Assembly (NCBI RefSeq): GCF_036898825.1
Contig: NZ_JARUND010000002.1
Location: 1,922,001 to 1,986,000, forward strand
DNA from: Streptomyces sp. B21-083
GTDB taxonomy: Bacteria > Actinomycetota > Actinomycetes > Streptomycetales > Streptomycetaceae
Direction of reading: 5' to 3'
Length of the DNA stretch: 64,000 bases
Shown in pieces: positions 43,495 through 51,704 of the stretch. A program made the position numbers and the translations under genes. How positions within the stretch are numbered: position 1 is the first letter of the stretch; each line of letters begins with the position of its first letter. The notes under the pieces were generated by a model. It did not search any database. It had not been told where the DNA came from and saw nothing but the letters and a program-made list of their open reading frames with translations.

Positions 43495-43775
43495 CGGGTC
43501 ACCTCCCCGTGCCCGCTGAGCCCCTGGTGCACGGCGCGTGCCAGCTCCTGTCCGAGGCGGCGCGCGGACAGGCCGGCGGGCAGCGGCGGCAGCCCGGTCA
43601 GCGCGTCGACGTCCACCGTGCCGTCGGCCGCGAGGGGCACGCCGTACTCCCGTACCAGGAGGGTGAGTTCGTGCTCGAAGGCCGCCGAGACCCGCTCGGG
43701 GTCCGCCCGGAACCCGTCGAGCACGAGTTCCCCGATGTCCAGCCGTATCGCCGAGGGCTCCCTGTTCACACCCAT
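43491..43775 (-). CDS. 94-aa eCIS-associated small protein
   Basis: The ATG at 43775 overlaps the ATPase stop, and its stop overlaps the DUF4157 start (ATGA). Sequence features: 'IRLDIGELVLDGF' and 'LAADGTVDVDALTGLP', and a C-terminal helix 'ARRLGQELARAVHQGL'. No catalytic motif is visible. Small proteins of this kind recur between the ATPase and DUF4157 genes in CIS loci; a loading adaptor for the effector is possible but not shown. Confidence 0.7.
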   Translation of the reverse strand: MGVNREPSAIRLDIGELVLDGFRADPERVSAAFEHELTLLVREYGVPLAADGTVDVDALTGLPPLPAGLSARRLGQELARAVHQGLSGHGEVTR

Positions 43776-45736
43776 CCGCGGACCTCCGTCGGCGTCAGGG
43801 AGCGTTCCAGTTTGCGGTATTCGGTGCGGGCCGCCGCGAGCATGTGCCGCATCTGGAGGCGGTCGCCCTCCTCGGCGGCGAGGAACGCGCCGGACAGGGC
43901 GATGTTGCGGATCGAGCCGCCCGCGACGGTGAGTTGGGCAAGAAGGTCTGCGTCGATGTCCTTGACCGGGGCCTGCGGGGGCAGGACGCGGCGCCAGATC
44001 TCGGCGCGTTCGTGTTCCGCCGGGAAGGGGAAGTCGACGACGAAGCGGATGCGCCGCAGGAACGCCGTGTCCAGGGCCTTCTTCATGTTGGTGGTGAGGA
44101 TGGCGAGGCCCCGGTAGGCCTCCATGCGCATCAGCAGATAGCTGACTTCGAGGTTGGCGTACCGGTCGTGGCTGTCCTTGACCTCGCTGCGCTTGCCGAA
44201 GAGGGCGTCGGCCTCGTCGAACAGGAGGAGTGCGCCGCCGCGTTCGGCGGCGTCGAAGACCCGGCGCAGGTTCTTCTCGGTCTCCCCGATGTACTTGCTG
44301 ACGACCTGGGAGAGGTCGACGACGAACAGGTCGAGGCCCAGTTCCTTCGCCATGACCTCGGCGGCCAGCGTCTTGCCGGTGCCGGAGCCGCCTGCGAACA
44401 GGGCCGTGACACCGAGTCCTCGGCGCAGCGTCGCGGCGAATCCCCATTCCTGGTGGACGGTCGGCCGCTGACGCACATGCGCGACGATCTCGCGGAGCAC
44501 ATTCGTCTGCCGCTCGTGCAGGACGAGGTCGCCCCAGGCCGCCTCGGGTTCGATCCGTCGCCCCAGCTCGTCCATGCCGACCCGGGCCTCGTCGAGCCCT
44601 GCCCGCCAGGCGAGTTGGGCCGCGTCCAGGTCGTCCTCGCCGGGCAGATCACGCCGTACGACCGCTGCCGCCGCCCGCACCACATGCGGGGGCAGCTGGA
44701 ACTGTGCCACCAGGGACCGGAGTTCACTTTCGTCGAGGTCGACGACCTCTTCGAACGCGTCGGCCCAGAGGGCGAGTTGTTCCTCGTCGTCCAGTCGGGG
44801 GACGGTCACCCGGGTGCCGTGCGGGCGGTCCGTGCGCAGCGGGTCCTCGCTCGACACCACGACGGGCACGGCGGCCCCGGCGAGGAACGACTCCGCCGCC
44901 GTCCGCTGGTCGCGGTCCAGTTCACCCACGTCGACGAGGAGCGCGGCGGGCAGCAGGATCGCCTCGCGCTGCCAGAGCCGGGCGAAGCGGTCCCGTTCGG
45001 CGGGGTCGCCGGGGATGTCCTCGGCGCTCAGTGAGTACAGCCCGAGTCCGGCGCGGGCCGCCGCGGCGGCGCCGATGTCGGCCCGGCCACGCAGATCGCC
45101 GCCGGTCACCTCGACGAGCAGCGGCGCGTCGGGGCTCGCCCCGGTCGCCCAGCCGGCCGCGACCCGGCTCGCGGCCAGGTCGTACGAGGGCGGCAGCCGG
45201 TCCGGCACGCTCGCGCGACGCAGCTGGCCGTGCAGCCGGGCGTCGAGGTAGGGCGAGCCCAGCAGGAAGTGCAGGATGCGTTCGTCGAGGCGGAGCCTGG
45301 ATGTCGTCAGCCGTGAGTCGTCGTCCAGCTCGGTGATCCGCCAGCGGCGCAGCGGTGCCACCGGGGTGAGCGCGCTCCAGTGCGGTTCGGCGAGCGCGGC
45401 GAGGGCGAGCGAGAAGGTCGGGTACGTCCGCTCCCGGTCACCGCAGGCGGCGGCGCAGCGGGCAGCGGTGGTCGGCTCCAACTCCTGGGCAGCGGTGAGG
45501 AGTACGAGGTCCCGTTCGAACGGGGTGAGGCCGAAGCAGGTGACGAGGGCGTCGAGGGGCGCGATGACGGGACCGGCGGCCACAGGCGTGCTGTCGGGCC
45601 GAGGGACCTCGACGGGCCCTGTCCCCTCTCCGGCGTGCGCCACGTGTGCGTCGACACGGGCGAGCACACGCTGGATCTCCGCCGTCAGCGTCGTCGGGCC
45701 CGTGGCGTTCACGCTCGTCCCCTCTGGCATCCCCAT
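43766..45736 (-). CDS. cis15: AAA+ ATPase of the contractile injection system (Cis15)
   Basis: 656 aa; ATG at 45736 or 45730. An alpha-helical N-terminal half (about 1-400) precedes an AAA+ domain with Walker A 'GGSGTGKT' (449-456), Walker B 'LLLFDEAD' (503-510) and an arginine-rich tail ('FLRRIRFVVDFP'). It matches the Pvc15/Afp15 ATPases of eCIS, thought to act in cargo loading or particle assembly. It starts 38 bp after the DUF4255 gene and overlaps the 94-aa gene. Confidence 0.92.
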   Translation of the reverse strand: MGMPEGTSVNATGPTTLTAEIQRVLARVDAHVAHAGEGTGPVEVPRPDSTPVAAGPVIAPLDALVTCFGLTPFERDLVLLTAAQELEPTTAARCAAACGDRERTYPTFSLALAALAEPHWSALTPVAPLRRWRITELDDDSRLTTSRLRLDERILHFLLGSPYLDARLHGQLRRASVPDRLPPSYDLAASRVAAGWATGASPDAPLLVEVTGGDLRGRADIGAAAAARAGLGLYSLSAEDIPGDPAERDRFARLWQREAILLPAALLVDVGELDRDQRTAAESFLAGAAVPVVVSSEDPLRTDRPHGTRVTVPRLDDEEQLALWADAFEEVVDLDESELRSLVAQFQLPPHVVRAAAAVVRRDLPGEDDLDAAQLAWRAGLDEARVGMDELGRRIEPEAAWGDLVLHERQTNVLREIVAHVRQRPTVHQEWGFAATLRRGLGVTALFAGGSGTGKTLAAEVMAKELGLDLFVVDLSQVVSKYIGETEKNLRRVFDAAERGGALLLFDEADALFGKRSEVKDSHDRYANLEVSYLLMRMEAYRGLAILTTNMKKALDTAFLRRIRFVVDFPFPAEHERAEIWRRVLPPQAPVKDIDADLLAQLTVAGGSIRNIALSGAFLAAEEGDRLQMRHMLAAARTEYRKLERSLTPTEVRGWV

Positions 45737-45774
45737 GTCGTCAGCTGCCCCCGCTCGTTGTCCGCACCCGGCCC

Positions 45775-46725
45775 TCAGCTCTCGGTGTTCTCAGGTGTGT
45801 CGGGCTCCCCGGTCCGGTCCGGAGCGGCGGTCGCGCGTTTGCCCGCGCCGCCGCGCACGGCTCTGCCGCCGCCCGAGCCCGGCTCCGTCGTCTTCGCCGC
45901 CTGGGCCGTCTTGCGCGTGCGGGACTGGGTCGCCTTCGCCGGTACCTTCACCACGGCTTTCCTGGCGGGCACCTTCGCCGCCGCCTTGCCGGGCCGGGAC
46001 GAGGATTCTGGATCAGGGTCAGGCTCTGCGGCCGTACCCGTATCCGTATCGGAACTCCCGCCCTGCGCAGCCTCGTTGACCGGCAGCGCCCGTCCGCCCG
46101 GCGCCGGTGCTCCCGGCGCCCCGAACGGCAGCACGCGCACATCGGACCGCTGGACCGGCTTCGCCGCGACCGGTGCCGCACGACCATCGACGAGGACGAG
46201 GGCGGCCTGGTAGACGACCGACAGCGAGTACGGGGTCTGGTAGAGCATTCCCCAGAGCTTCGACGTCTCGTCGACGTCCATCACCGTCGGTGTGAAGCGG
46301 ACGCGCTGCGCCGATTCCAGAAGGTCGCTGCCCGCCAAGTACGGCTTCTCACCCGCCTGTTCGATGACGTCCTTCGGCAGGATCGGTATCTCGTGCAGGG
46401 TGCGGACGACCATGCCGATCAGTCGCTGCCCGACCAGCTCGTTCTCCTCGCCGTACGCGCTGATCAGGAAGTGCAGGTCCAGTGCGGCGGCGGGCCGCTT
46501 GACCAGCGTGCCGTCGGCGGCGCGGGTCGGCAGGTCGTTGTTGCGCTGCGAGGTGTTGGGCGTGACCTGGTACAGGAACACATGGATGGTCGGTTCGCCG
46601 GACGGTTCGGTCGGCGGCTTTCGGGTCTCGACCGTGACGGCCGCGTCGAACTCCGGCCCCAGGTTGTTCTCGATCAGGACGGCGAGGGCCTGGGTGACGT
46701 GGGCGATGGCAAGTGCGTTGCTCAT
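45775..46725 (-). CDS. cis16: DUF4255 cap/tail terminator protein (Cis16)
   Basis: 316 aa. Residues 1-190 are a DUF4255 (Pvc16 N-terminal) domain ('AVTVETRKPPTEPSGEPTIH', 'VFLYQVTPNTSQRNNDLP', 'YGEENELVGQRLIGMVVRTL'). This is the cap that terminates sheath and tube polymerisation in eCIS. Residues about 230-316 are a Lys/Arg/Ala/Pro-rich tail ('KAAAKVPARKAVVKVPAK'), histone-tail-like and unusual for the family. It sits upstream of the ATPase as in most CIS loci. Confidence 0.87.
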   Translation of the reverse strand: MSNALAIAHVTQALAVLIENNLGPEFDAAVTVETRKPPTEPSGEPTIHVFLYQVTPNTSQRNNDLPTRAADGTLVKRPAAALDLHFLISAYGEENELVGQRLIGMVVRTLHEIPILPKDVIEQAGEKPYLAGSDLLESAQRVRFTPTVMDVDETSKLWGMLYQTPYSLSVVYQAALVLVDGRAAPVAAKPVQRSDVRVLPFGAPGAPAPGGRALPVNEAAQGGSSDTDTGTAAEPDPDPESSSRPGKAAAKVPARKAVVKVPAKATQSRTRKTAQAAKTTEPGSGGGRAVRGGAGKRATAAPDRTGEPDTPENTES

Positions 46726-46789
46726 GACGTCAGTTCCTCGGTCCCTGCTGCTCGTCCGACTGCTTTCTCCGCCGGCCGCGTCGCGCGGT

Positions 46790-47542
46790 TCACTCGCGCC
46801 CCCGGGCCAGATAGTCCGCGAGGCTCACGGTCGCTCCGGGTCGCTCGGCAGCCGTCGTACGGCGACGGGTGCCTCCCGGGGGCGCCGCCGCCGTCACTTC
46901 GAGCCGCCCGATCCGTACCTCAACCACCTGCTCGGGCGCCCGTCCGGGCCGCCGTGCGGTGGCCTGCCGTACGGCCTCGCGTGCCGCGGTCGTGTCCGCG
47001 GCGCTGGGTCGCGGGGCCGCGGACACGGCGGCGCGGGAAGCGGTGTCCGGGCCCGGGGTGCGGGGCGTGGGCGCCACGGTCCGGGTGGAGTCGTCCTCGG
47101 GGCGCCGACCGCTCGCCGTGCGGCGCGCGGGCCCGGCGGCCGGTCGCGGGCCGGGGAGCAGGGGCGTGACCGGCCGCAGCAGGGGCCCCTGGGGGTCGGT
47201 GCTGCGCGGCGCGGGTTCGGCGGGCCGGTCGTCGTACACCCGTTCTGTGTGTACGACGGTCCGCTCCCGTTCCGAGCGCGGGCGGGCCTCGAACACGGTC
47301 AGGTGCGGCCGGTCCGGGTGGGTCGCGGCGGCGGCCGGGGCGGCGGGCCACAACGGGGCCTGCCCGTCCGGGTCGGGTGCCGTGGCCCGTACCGCCTCGA
47401 CCCGTTCGAACGGCCCGGGGAGTCGGGGCCGCACCCGGGTCGTGTCCGGGGCGGCTTCGGCGGTGTGCCGGGCGATGAGCCGGTCGAGGAAGTCGGGCTC
47501 GGGCAGGCTTGATCGCCCGCTTCCCGCAGGGGAGTCAGACAT
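46790..47542 (-). CDS. Disordered Pro/Arg/Thr-rich eCIS-associated protein
   Basis: 250 aa from ATG at 47542, which overlaps the previous stop by 8 nt; a GTG two codons earlier is possible. Only two short motifs look structured: 'PEPDFLDRLIARHTAEA' near the start, followed by 'RPRLPGPFERVEA', and a C-terminal 'VSLADYLARG'. The rest is low complexity. Proteins of this size and composition sit between the baseplate-hub chaperone and DUF4255 genes in actinobacterial CIS clusters. No function is assigned; binding peptides joined by a flexible linker is a plausible picture. Confidence 0.7.
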   Translation of the reverse strand: MSDSPAGSGRSSLPEPDFLDRLIARHTAEAAPDTTRVRPRLPGPFERVEAVRATAPDPDGQAPLWPAAPAAAATHPDRPHLTVFEARPRSERERTVVHTERVYDDRPAEPAPRSTDPQGPLLRPVTPLLPGPRPAAGPARRTASGRRPEDDSTRTVAPTPRTPGPDTASRAAVSAAPRPSAADTTAAREAVRQATARRPGRAPEQVVEVRIGRLEVTAAAPPGGTRRRTTAAERPGATVSLADYLARGRE

Positions 47543-48338
47543 CCGCACACAGCTCCAGGTAGTAGCGGCGCCGCAGCGGGCTGAGCGCCAGGATCTCCGG
47601 CTCGCTCCAGCCGTACGCGGTGGCGAGCAGATGGACGTCGAGGAGGACGTCCCGGGCCCAGGCGTCCAGTTCGGTCCACAGGTAGGAGGCGATGTCGAGT
47701 TCGGCCCGGGTGGCCGCGCCGCACTCGGGGCAGGCCACGTTCAGCGCCAGGTCGGCGCCCGGGTCGGCCGCCTCGACGGCTTCGGCGATCCGGCGCTGCA
47801 CGGTGACGGGCAGGTCTGTCGCGGAGACGGCGGCCCCGTCGTGCGCCGCGGACACGAGGCACCGCGCGAGCAGCGCCCCGCGCGGATCCGCCGCCCGGCC
47901 CGCCACGGCGAGATCGAGAACCCCGGGCACTCGGAACACGACGTCCCAGCCATCCTGCTGAACCCGCACAACGGAACGACCCAGCCCGGACGCAGCCACC
48001 TCGCCGCTCCCGGTCGGCGAACCGCCCGGACCGTCCGCCGCGCCCCGCGAACCCTCCTGCCCGCCCAGCGAGCGTGCCAACTCCCCTGCGTCCAGCTCGA
48101 ACTCCATGTCCTCGCCGCACGCCGAGCACGCGAGCCGTACCTGCATGCGTTCGCCGAACAGCGAGCGGCGCAGCGCGAACAGGTCCGCCTCACGCTCGCC
48201 CACCGGAAGCTGTGGCAGCCTCCCGGTGTCGACGTCCGGACGTGCCGTGCGGTGCAGCAGCAGCGCACGCCCGACCGGCGCCTCGGCGAGTCCCGCCTCC
48301 CAGGCGGCCAGCAGTCCGGCCGCCGAGGTGATCGCCAT
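47535..48338 (-). CDS. T4 gp26-like baseplate hub assembly chaperone
   Basis: 267 aa. The N-terminus ('LLLHRTARPDVDTGRLPQLP') and the C-terminal 'WSEPEILALSPLRRRYYLEL' match T4-type baseplate hub/assembly proteins found in eCIS. Two CxxC pairs (Cys71/Cys74 in 'ACSACG' and Cys203/Cys206 in 'ACPECG') are 130 residues apart and would make a four-Cys zinc site. The Gly/Ser stretch between them (about 95-120) is a variable loop. It starts 43 bp after the tube gene. Confidence 0.75.
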   Translation of the reverse strand: MAITSAAGLLAAWEAGLAEAPVGRALLLHRTARPDVDTGRLPQLPVGEREADLFALRRSLFGERMQVRLACSACGEDMEFELDAGELARSLGGQEGSRGAADGPGGSPTGSGEVAASGLGRSVVRVQQDGWDVVFRVPGVLDLAVAGRAADPRGALLARCLVSAAHDGAAVSATDLPVTVQRRIAEAVEAADPGADLALNVACPECGAATRAELDIASYLWTELDAWARDVLLDVHLLATAYGWSEPEILALSPLRRRYYLELCADV

Positions 48339-48381
48339 ACCGTCCCCCGATTCGATCGAGTTGCGATCAACTACCGTCGTT

Positions 48382-48906
48382 TCAGGCCGGGTTCAGGAAC
48401 GAGGGCTCCTGGGGTTCGGGCACCTCGTAGTCCCGCTCCCAGCCCTCGCACTCCAACTTGAGCGACTGGATGGCCACCGCGTTGGCGTTGGCGTCGAGTT
48501 CGCCGAGGACCTGGTACTCGCTGGGCCAGGTCCGGTAGAGCTTGTGCGAGACGGCGACCTGGCCGGCCTCGTTGAGGACCTGGATGACGATGTCCTTGCG
48601 GAAGTCCGCGAGGGACACCTCGGAGCCGAGGCCCGCCCCGATCTGCCAGACCTTGTTGGCCCAGCGGTCGAACTCGGGATCGTGCGTGACCCCGCGCTCC
48701 AGGGTGATGCCCTCGAACTCGGAGCGTCCCGGCGACTTGCGCGGGGAGGAGGGGTCGCCGCCGTGGCGGTGCTTGACGACCTCCGTGGTCCGCTTGAGCG
48801 GACTGATCTTGCTGATGCCGGCGACCGTACGACCGTCCCACAGGACCAGGAACTTGAAGTTCTTGTACGGGTCGAAGCGCTGGGCGTTGACCGTGAACTC
48901 AGCCAT
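48382..48906 (-). CDS. cis1: Inner tube protein, gp19 family (Cis1)
   Basis: 174 aa. 'FDPYKNFKFLVLWDGRTVAG' is the typical start of the gp19/Hcp-like tube fold; 'ISKISPLKRTTEVVKHRHGG' and 'EGITLERGVTHDPEFDRW' follow, as in eCIS and phage tail tubes. Only one tube-type gene is present here, whereas PVC-type loci often have two or three variants. It stacks as hexameric rings inside the sheath. It starts 64 bp after the sheath stop. Confidence 0.93.
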   Translation of the reverse strand: MAEFTVNAQRFDPYKNFKFLVLWDGRTVAGISKISPLKRTTEVVKHRHGGDPSSPRKSPGRSEFEGITLERGVTHDPEFDRWANKVWQIGAGLGSEVSLADFRKDIVIQVLNEAGQVAVSHKLYRTWPSEYQVLGELDANANAVAIQSLKLECEGWERDYEVPEPQEPSFLNPA

Positions 48907-48970
48907 CGGATTCCTTCAACTCTCCACGATGTTCAGGGACCTTCGGGGTCCGTCGGGGTCCTTCGTGGCC

Positions 48971-50836
48971 CTAGAGGGCGAACTGTCCGGACATCTGCTG
49001 GATCCTGACGATCACGAACTCCGCGGGACGCACCGGGGCGATGCCCACCAGGACGTTCACGACGCCGTTCGCGACGTCCTCGTCGGTCGTCGTCTCGTGG
49101 TCGCACTTGACGAAGTACGCCTCGCGCGGCGTACTGCCCTTGAAAGCGCCCTGCCGGAACAGGGTGTGCAGATACGAGGACGCGCCCAGCCGGATCTGCT
49201 GCCAGAGACTCTCGTCATTGGGCTCGAACACGACCCACTGCAGGCCCCGTTGGAGGCTCTCCTCGACATGCAGAGCGAGCCGCCGCACGGGTACGTACTT
49301 CCACTCGCTGTCGAGCGCGTCGGAACCGTCCAGCGTGCGCGCCCCCCATACCAGCGGACCCGTCATGGGGAACGTCCGCAGGCAGTTGACGCCGAGCGGG
49401 TTGAGCAACCCGGTCTCACGGTCGGTCAGGTCGACAGTCATCGAGTGGACGCCCGCGAGACGGGCCTCCGTCCCGGCCGGCGCCTTCCACACCCCACGTT
49501 CCGCGTCGGTCCGGGCGACGACCCCGGCGACGGCGCCCGACGGCGGGAAGGCGCGCAGCCGTCCGGTGAGCGGGTCGGTGAGCTGGATGTGCGGGAAGTA
49601 CAGACCGGCGTGGCTGCCCCGGACCGCGTCGAAGGCGGCGAGCCCGGCACGGGCCGTGTCGACGCTCACCCAGGTGCCGGGCGCGTCGACGAGCAGGAAG
49701 ATCCGCCGCTCCTCGCACAGCCGCTGGGCCGCCGAGACGACGGTGAGCATGTCCTCGGTCTTCTCGTACGCCGCCAGCTCGGGCAGGGCCAGCAGGTTGA
49801 CGTCGGCGACGCCACGCAGGGCCTGGATACCGGTCTTGGCGGCCTCGGAGCCGATGAGGTCGCGCGGGCCGGGAGCCTTGCCGTCCTCGCCGCCCTCCAG
49901 AGGGAAGACGGGTGGGTTGACGGACGCTTCGAGGCCCAGGTCGTTGGCACACTGGCCGAGGAAGCGGACGACGTCCTCGGGGTCGGTGGACCCGGCGACG
50001 ACCTGCAACCGCCGCCCGAACGCGGTGACTTCGACACCCGCGTAGGCGTGCCGGCCCGGCGCGTCGGGCAGCGCCCGCAGCTTGCGCTCCAGCAGCAGCG
50101 CCAACTCGGCGACGGAGCACGGGACTTCGCCGTCGCACTCGGGGTCGTAGAGCGTGAACTCCCGCTCCACGCGCCCGATCTTGACGGTCACGTCGACAGC
50201 CAGGTCGGGCAGTTCGTTGCCGAAGGGCTTGGACACGGTCCCGGACGGATCGGGCCGCCCCTCCCCGACCGCCTCGACGCGGATGAGCCGCGATCCGGCG
50301 TTGACGACGGTCGGCGCGTACCGCCCGTTTCCCTCGTCCATCGACAGCCCGGTGAATGACTCGCGAGCGTCGCCCTTCGCGTCGTACACCCGCAGGTTGA
50401 AGGTCTCGTCGCAGTTCGGGGTGTCGTAGTCCACGGCGACGCGCAGGCCGTTGCCCCACACGCCGGGTTCCCTGGCGTGCACGTCGAGGACGTGGGCTTC
50501 GCTGTGGCCCTCGGTGGACTGCAGGGCGACACACGCGGCCTTGCCGCTGCCGGACTTCGCGACCCGCACGATCACGGCGACGGAGCCGCCGTTGCCGAAG
50601 AACTGGTGCACGGCGTAGGCGACGGCGCTCTGCGAGGCGAGGCCGCCGAACCGCCGCTCGAACTCGGTGAATCCGGTGACACGCACGGGTTCGTTCAGTG
50701 GACCGCGCCGGGTGTGCCCCACGAACGCGGTCACCGACGTGGTCACGGCGGAGACGGTACGACTGCTGCTGGGAAGCTCTTCGACGTAGACGCCGGGGTA
50801 TGTCGGCCTGGCCGCACCCACTGCTGTCGTCGGCAT
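48971..50836 (-). CDS. cis2: Contractile sheath protein (Cis2)
   Basis: 621 aa. ATG at 50836 was chosen because of a strong 'ggaggggga' ribosome binding site directly upstream; an in-frame ATG at 50956 would add 40 non-conserved residues. The N-terminus 'PTYPGVYVEELPSSSRTVSA' and the C-terminus 'VRPAEFVIVRIQQMSGQ' are the beta-strand arms that interlock subunits in tail sheaths. The central part, about 200-330, is the variable surface domain. It contracts to drive the tube. First gene of the long minus-strand CIS operon. Confidence 0.94.
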   Translation of the reverse strand: MPTTAVGAARPTYPGVYVEELPSSSRTVSAVTTSVTAFVGHTRRGPLNEPVRVTGFTEFERRFGGLASQSAVAYAVHQFFGNGGSVAVIVRVAKSGSGKAACVALQSTEGHSEAHVLDVHAREPGVWGNGLRVAVDYDTPNCDETFNLRVYDAKGDARESFTGLSMDEGNGRYAPTVVNAGSRLIRVEAVGEGRPDPSGTVSKPFGNELPDLAVDVTVKIGRVEREFTLYDPECDGEVPCSVAELALLLERKLRALPDAPGRHAYAGVEVTAFGRRLQVVAGSTDPEDVVRFLGQCANDLGLEASVNPPVFPLEGGEDGKAPGPRDLIGSEAAKTGIQALRGVADVNLLALPELAAYEKTEDMLTVVSAAQRLCEERRIFLLVDAPGTWVSVDTARAGLAAFDAVRGSHAGLYFPHIQLTDPLTGRLRAFPPSGAVAGVVARTDAERGVWKAPAGTEARLAGVHSMTVDLTDRETGLLNPLGVNCLRTFPMTGPLVWGARTLDGSDALDSEWKYVPVRRLALHVEESLQRGLQWVVFEPNDESLWQQIRLGASSYLHTLFRQGAFKGSTPREAYFVKCDHETTTDEDVANGVVNVLVGIAPVRPAEFVIVRIQQMSGQFAL

Positions 50837-51005
50837 TCCCCCTCCAATCTCTGTCCGGGCACCGGATGAGGGCACCAAGAGGAGGCGGAGGGAGAGTCGT
50901 CCGGTCGGGTGCGCACGGAACTGTCCGGAGCGCGTGAACGCGCCGGCCCATGACACCTCATCAGCTTTCCCCCGTCAGAGCCCCGGACGGACGGCCGCCC
51001 CGGGC

Positions 51006-51062
51006 CAAGCAACACGCTTGCGACTCCTGATGCTCAAGTGCGTAATCCACCATTGGGGGTGG
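51006..51062 (-). promoter_or_regulatory. Two inverted repeats upstream of the CIS operon
   Basis: The 250-bp gap above the sheath start holds caagc-aacac-gcttg (51006-51020) and ccacc-attggg-ggtgg (51047-51062), both perfect, 26 bp apart, 170-226 bp before the sheath start. They are candidate operator or transcript-structure sites for the CIS operon. No -35/-10 pair is convincing by eye. Confidence 0.35.
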
Positions 51063-51085
51063 GGAGTTGAGCCAGCAAGACGTGT

Positions 51086-51280
51086 TCACGCCACCCGCGG
51101 GGAAGGTTCGATGAAGACCACCGCGCACGACTCGCACGCGACGTGCGCGTGTCGGGTCAGCCACTTCACACAATGCGCACAGCCGATGATGCAGCCCGTA
51201 CAGCAGAATGGCGGGCATGTCCCGACGTACCGCGCATCTCCGGCGCCAACGCCCCTCCACCCCTGTTCAGAGCTCCACAT
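51086..51280 (-). CDS. Candidate 64-aa Cys-rich mini-protein
   Basis: From ATG at 51280 to TGA at 51086. The second half has eight Cys ('[17 protein letters not shown]', then 'HVACESC'), ending in '[12 protein letters not shown]'. Third codon positions in this half are mostly G/C, unlike the overlapping minus-strand frame. It resembles a small zinc-ribbon or metal-binding protein. Its N-terminal third overlaps, antisense, the start of the YchJ-like gene, so the true start may be further in. It reads toward the sheath gene and ends 249 bp before it. Confidence 0.4.
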   Translation of the reverse strand: MWSSEQGWRGVGAGDARYVGTCPPFCCTGCIIGCAHCVKWLTRHAHVACESCAVVFIEPSPRVA

Positions 51281-51672
51281 GTCCGTGCGGTCTTGCGGAG
51301 ACGTACGAAAGGTGCTGTGGCCGATTCCACCGGGGTCAGGCGGCGGCACCGACCGCCGAGACCCTGATGCGCTCCCGCTACAGCGCTTTCGTGAAGCGGG
51401 ACGAGCCCTATCTCCTGCGCACCTGGCACCCGCGTACCCGCCCGGCGGGGATCTCATTCGACCCCGGGATGCGGTGGACGGGCCTGGAGATCATCGAAAC
51501 GGGCGACGGTACGGCGTTCCACACCACCGGGACCGTGAGTTTCCGGGCCTCCTACCGGGGCGGTGCGCTGCGGGAGCGGAGCCGGTTCGAGCGGGCCGAC
51601 GGGGCGTGGGTGTACGTCGACGGAGACATCGACGCGGGTGCCGGGAGCGAACAGGGCGCCCAGGACTCGTAG
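51208..51672 (+). CDS. YchJ/UPF0225-family protein
   Basis: 154 aa from ATG at 51208; an in-frame ATG at 51217 is possible. The N-terminal SEC-C-like zinc motif '[17 protein letters not shown]' is followed by '[20 protein letters not shown]' and '[12 protein letters not shown]', which are typical of YchJ. Function of this family is not established. It is convergent with the gntR-type gene (32-bp gap with a repeated 'gaaaactagg'). Confidence 0.85.
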   Translation: MAGMSRRTAHLRRQRPSTPVQSSTCPCGLAETYERCCGRFHRGQAAAPTAETLMRSRYSAFVKRDEPYLLRTWHPRTRPAGISFDPGMRWTGLEIIETGDGTAFHTTGTVSFRASYRGGALRERSRFERADGAWVYVDGDIDAGAGSEQGAQDS

Positions 51673-51704
51673 ACCTCCCAGGGCTCCCAGGAAAACTAGG
51701 AAAA

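Noticed and set aside
21028..50836. Temperate phage or R-type bacteriocin
   Set aside because: No integrase, capsid, portal, terminase, holin or repressor; DUF4255, AAA+ ATPase and DUF4157 genes point to an eCIS.
50837..50956. Longer sheath protein starting at 50956
   Set aside because: The extra 40 residues are not sheath-like, and a much better ribosome binding site precedes the ATG at 50836.
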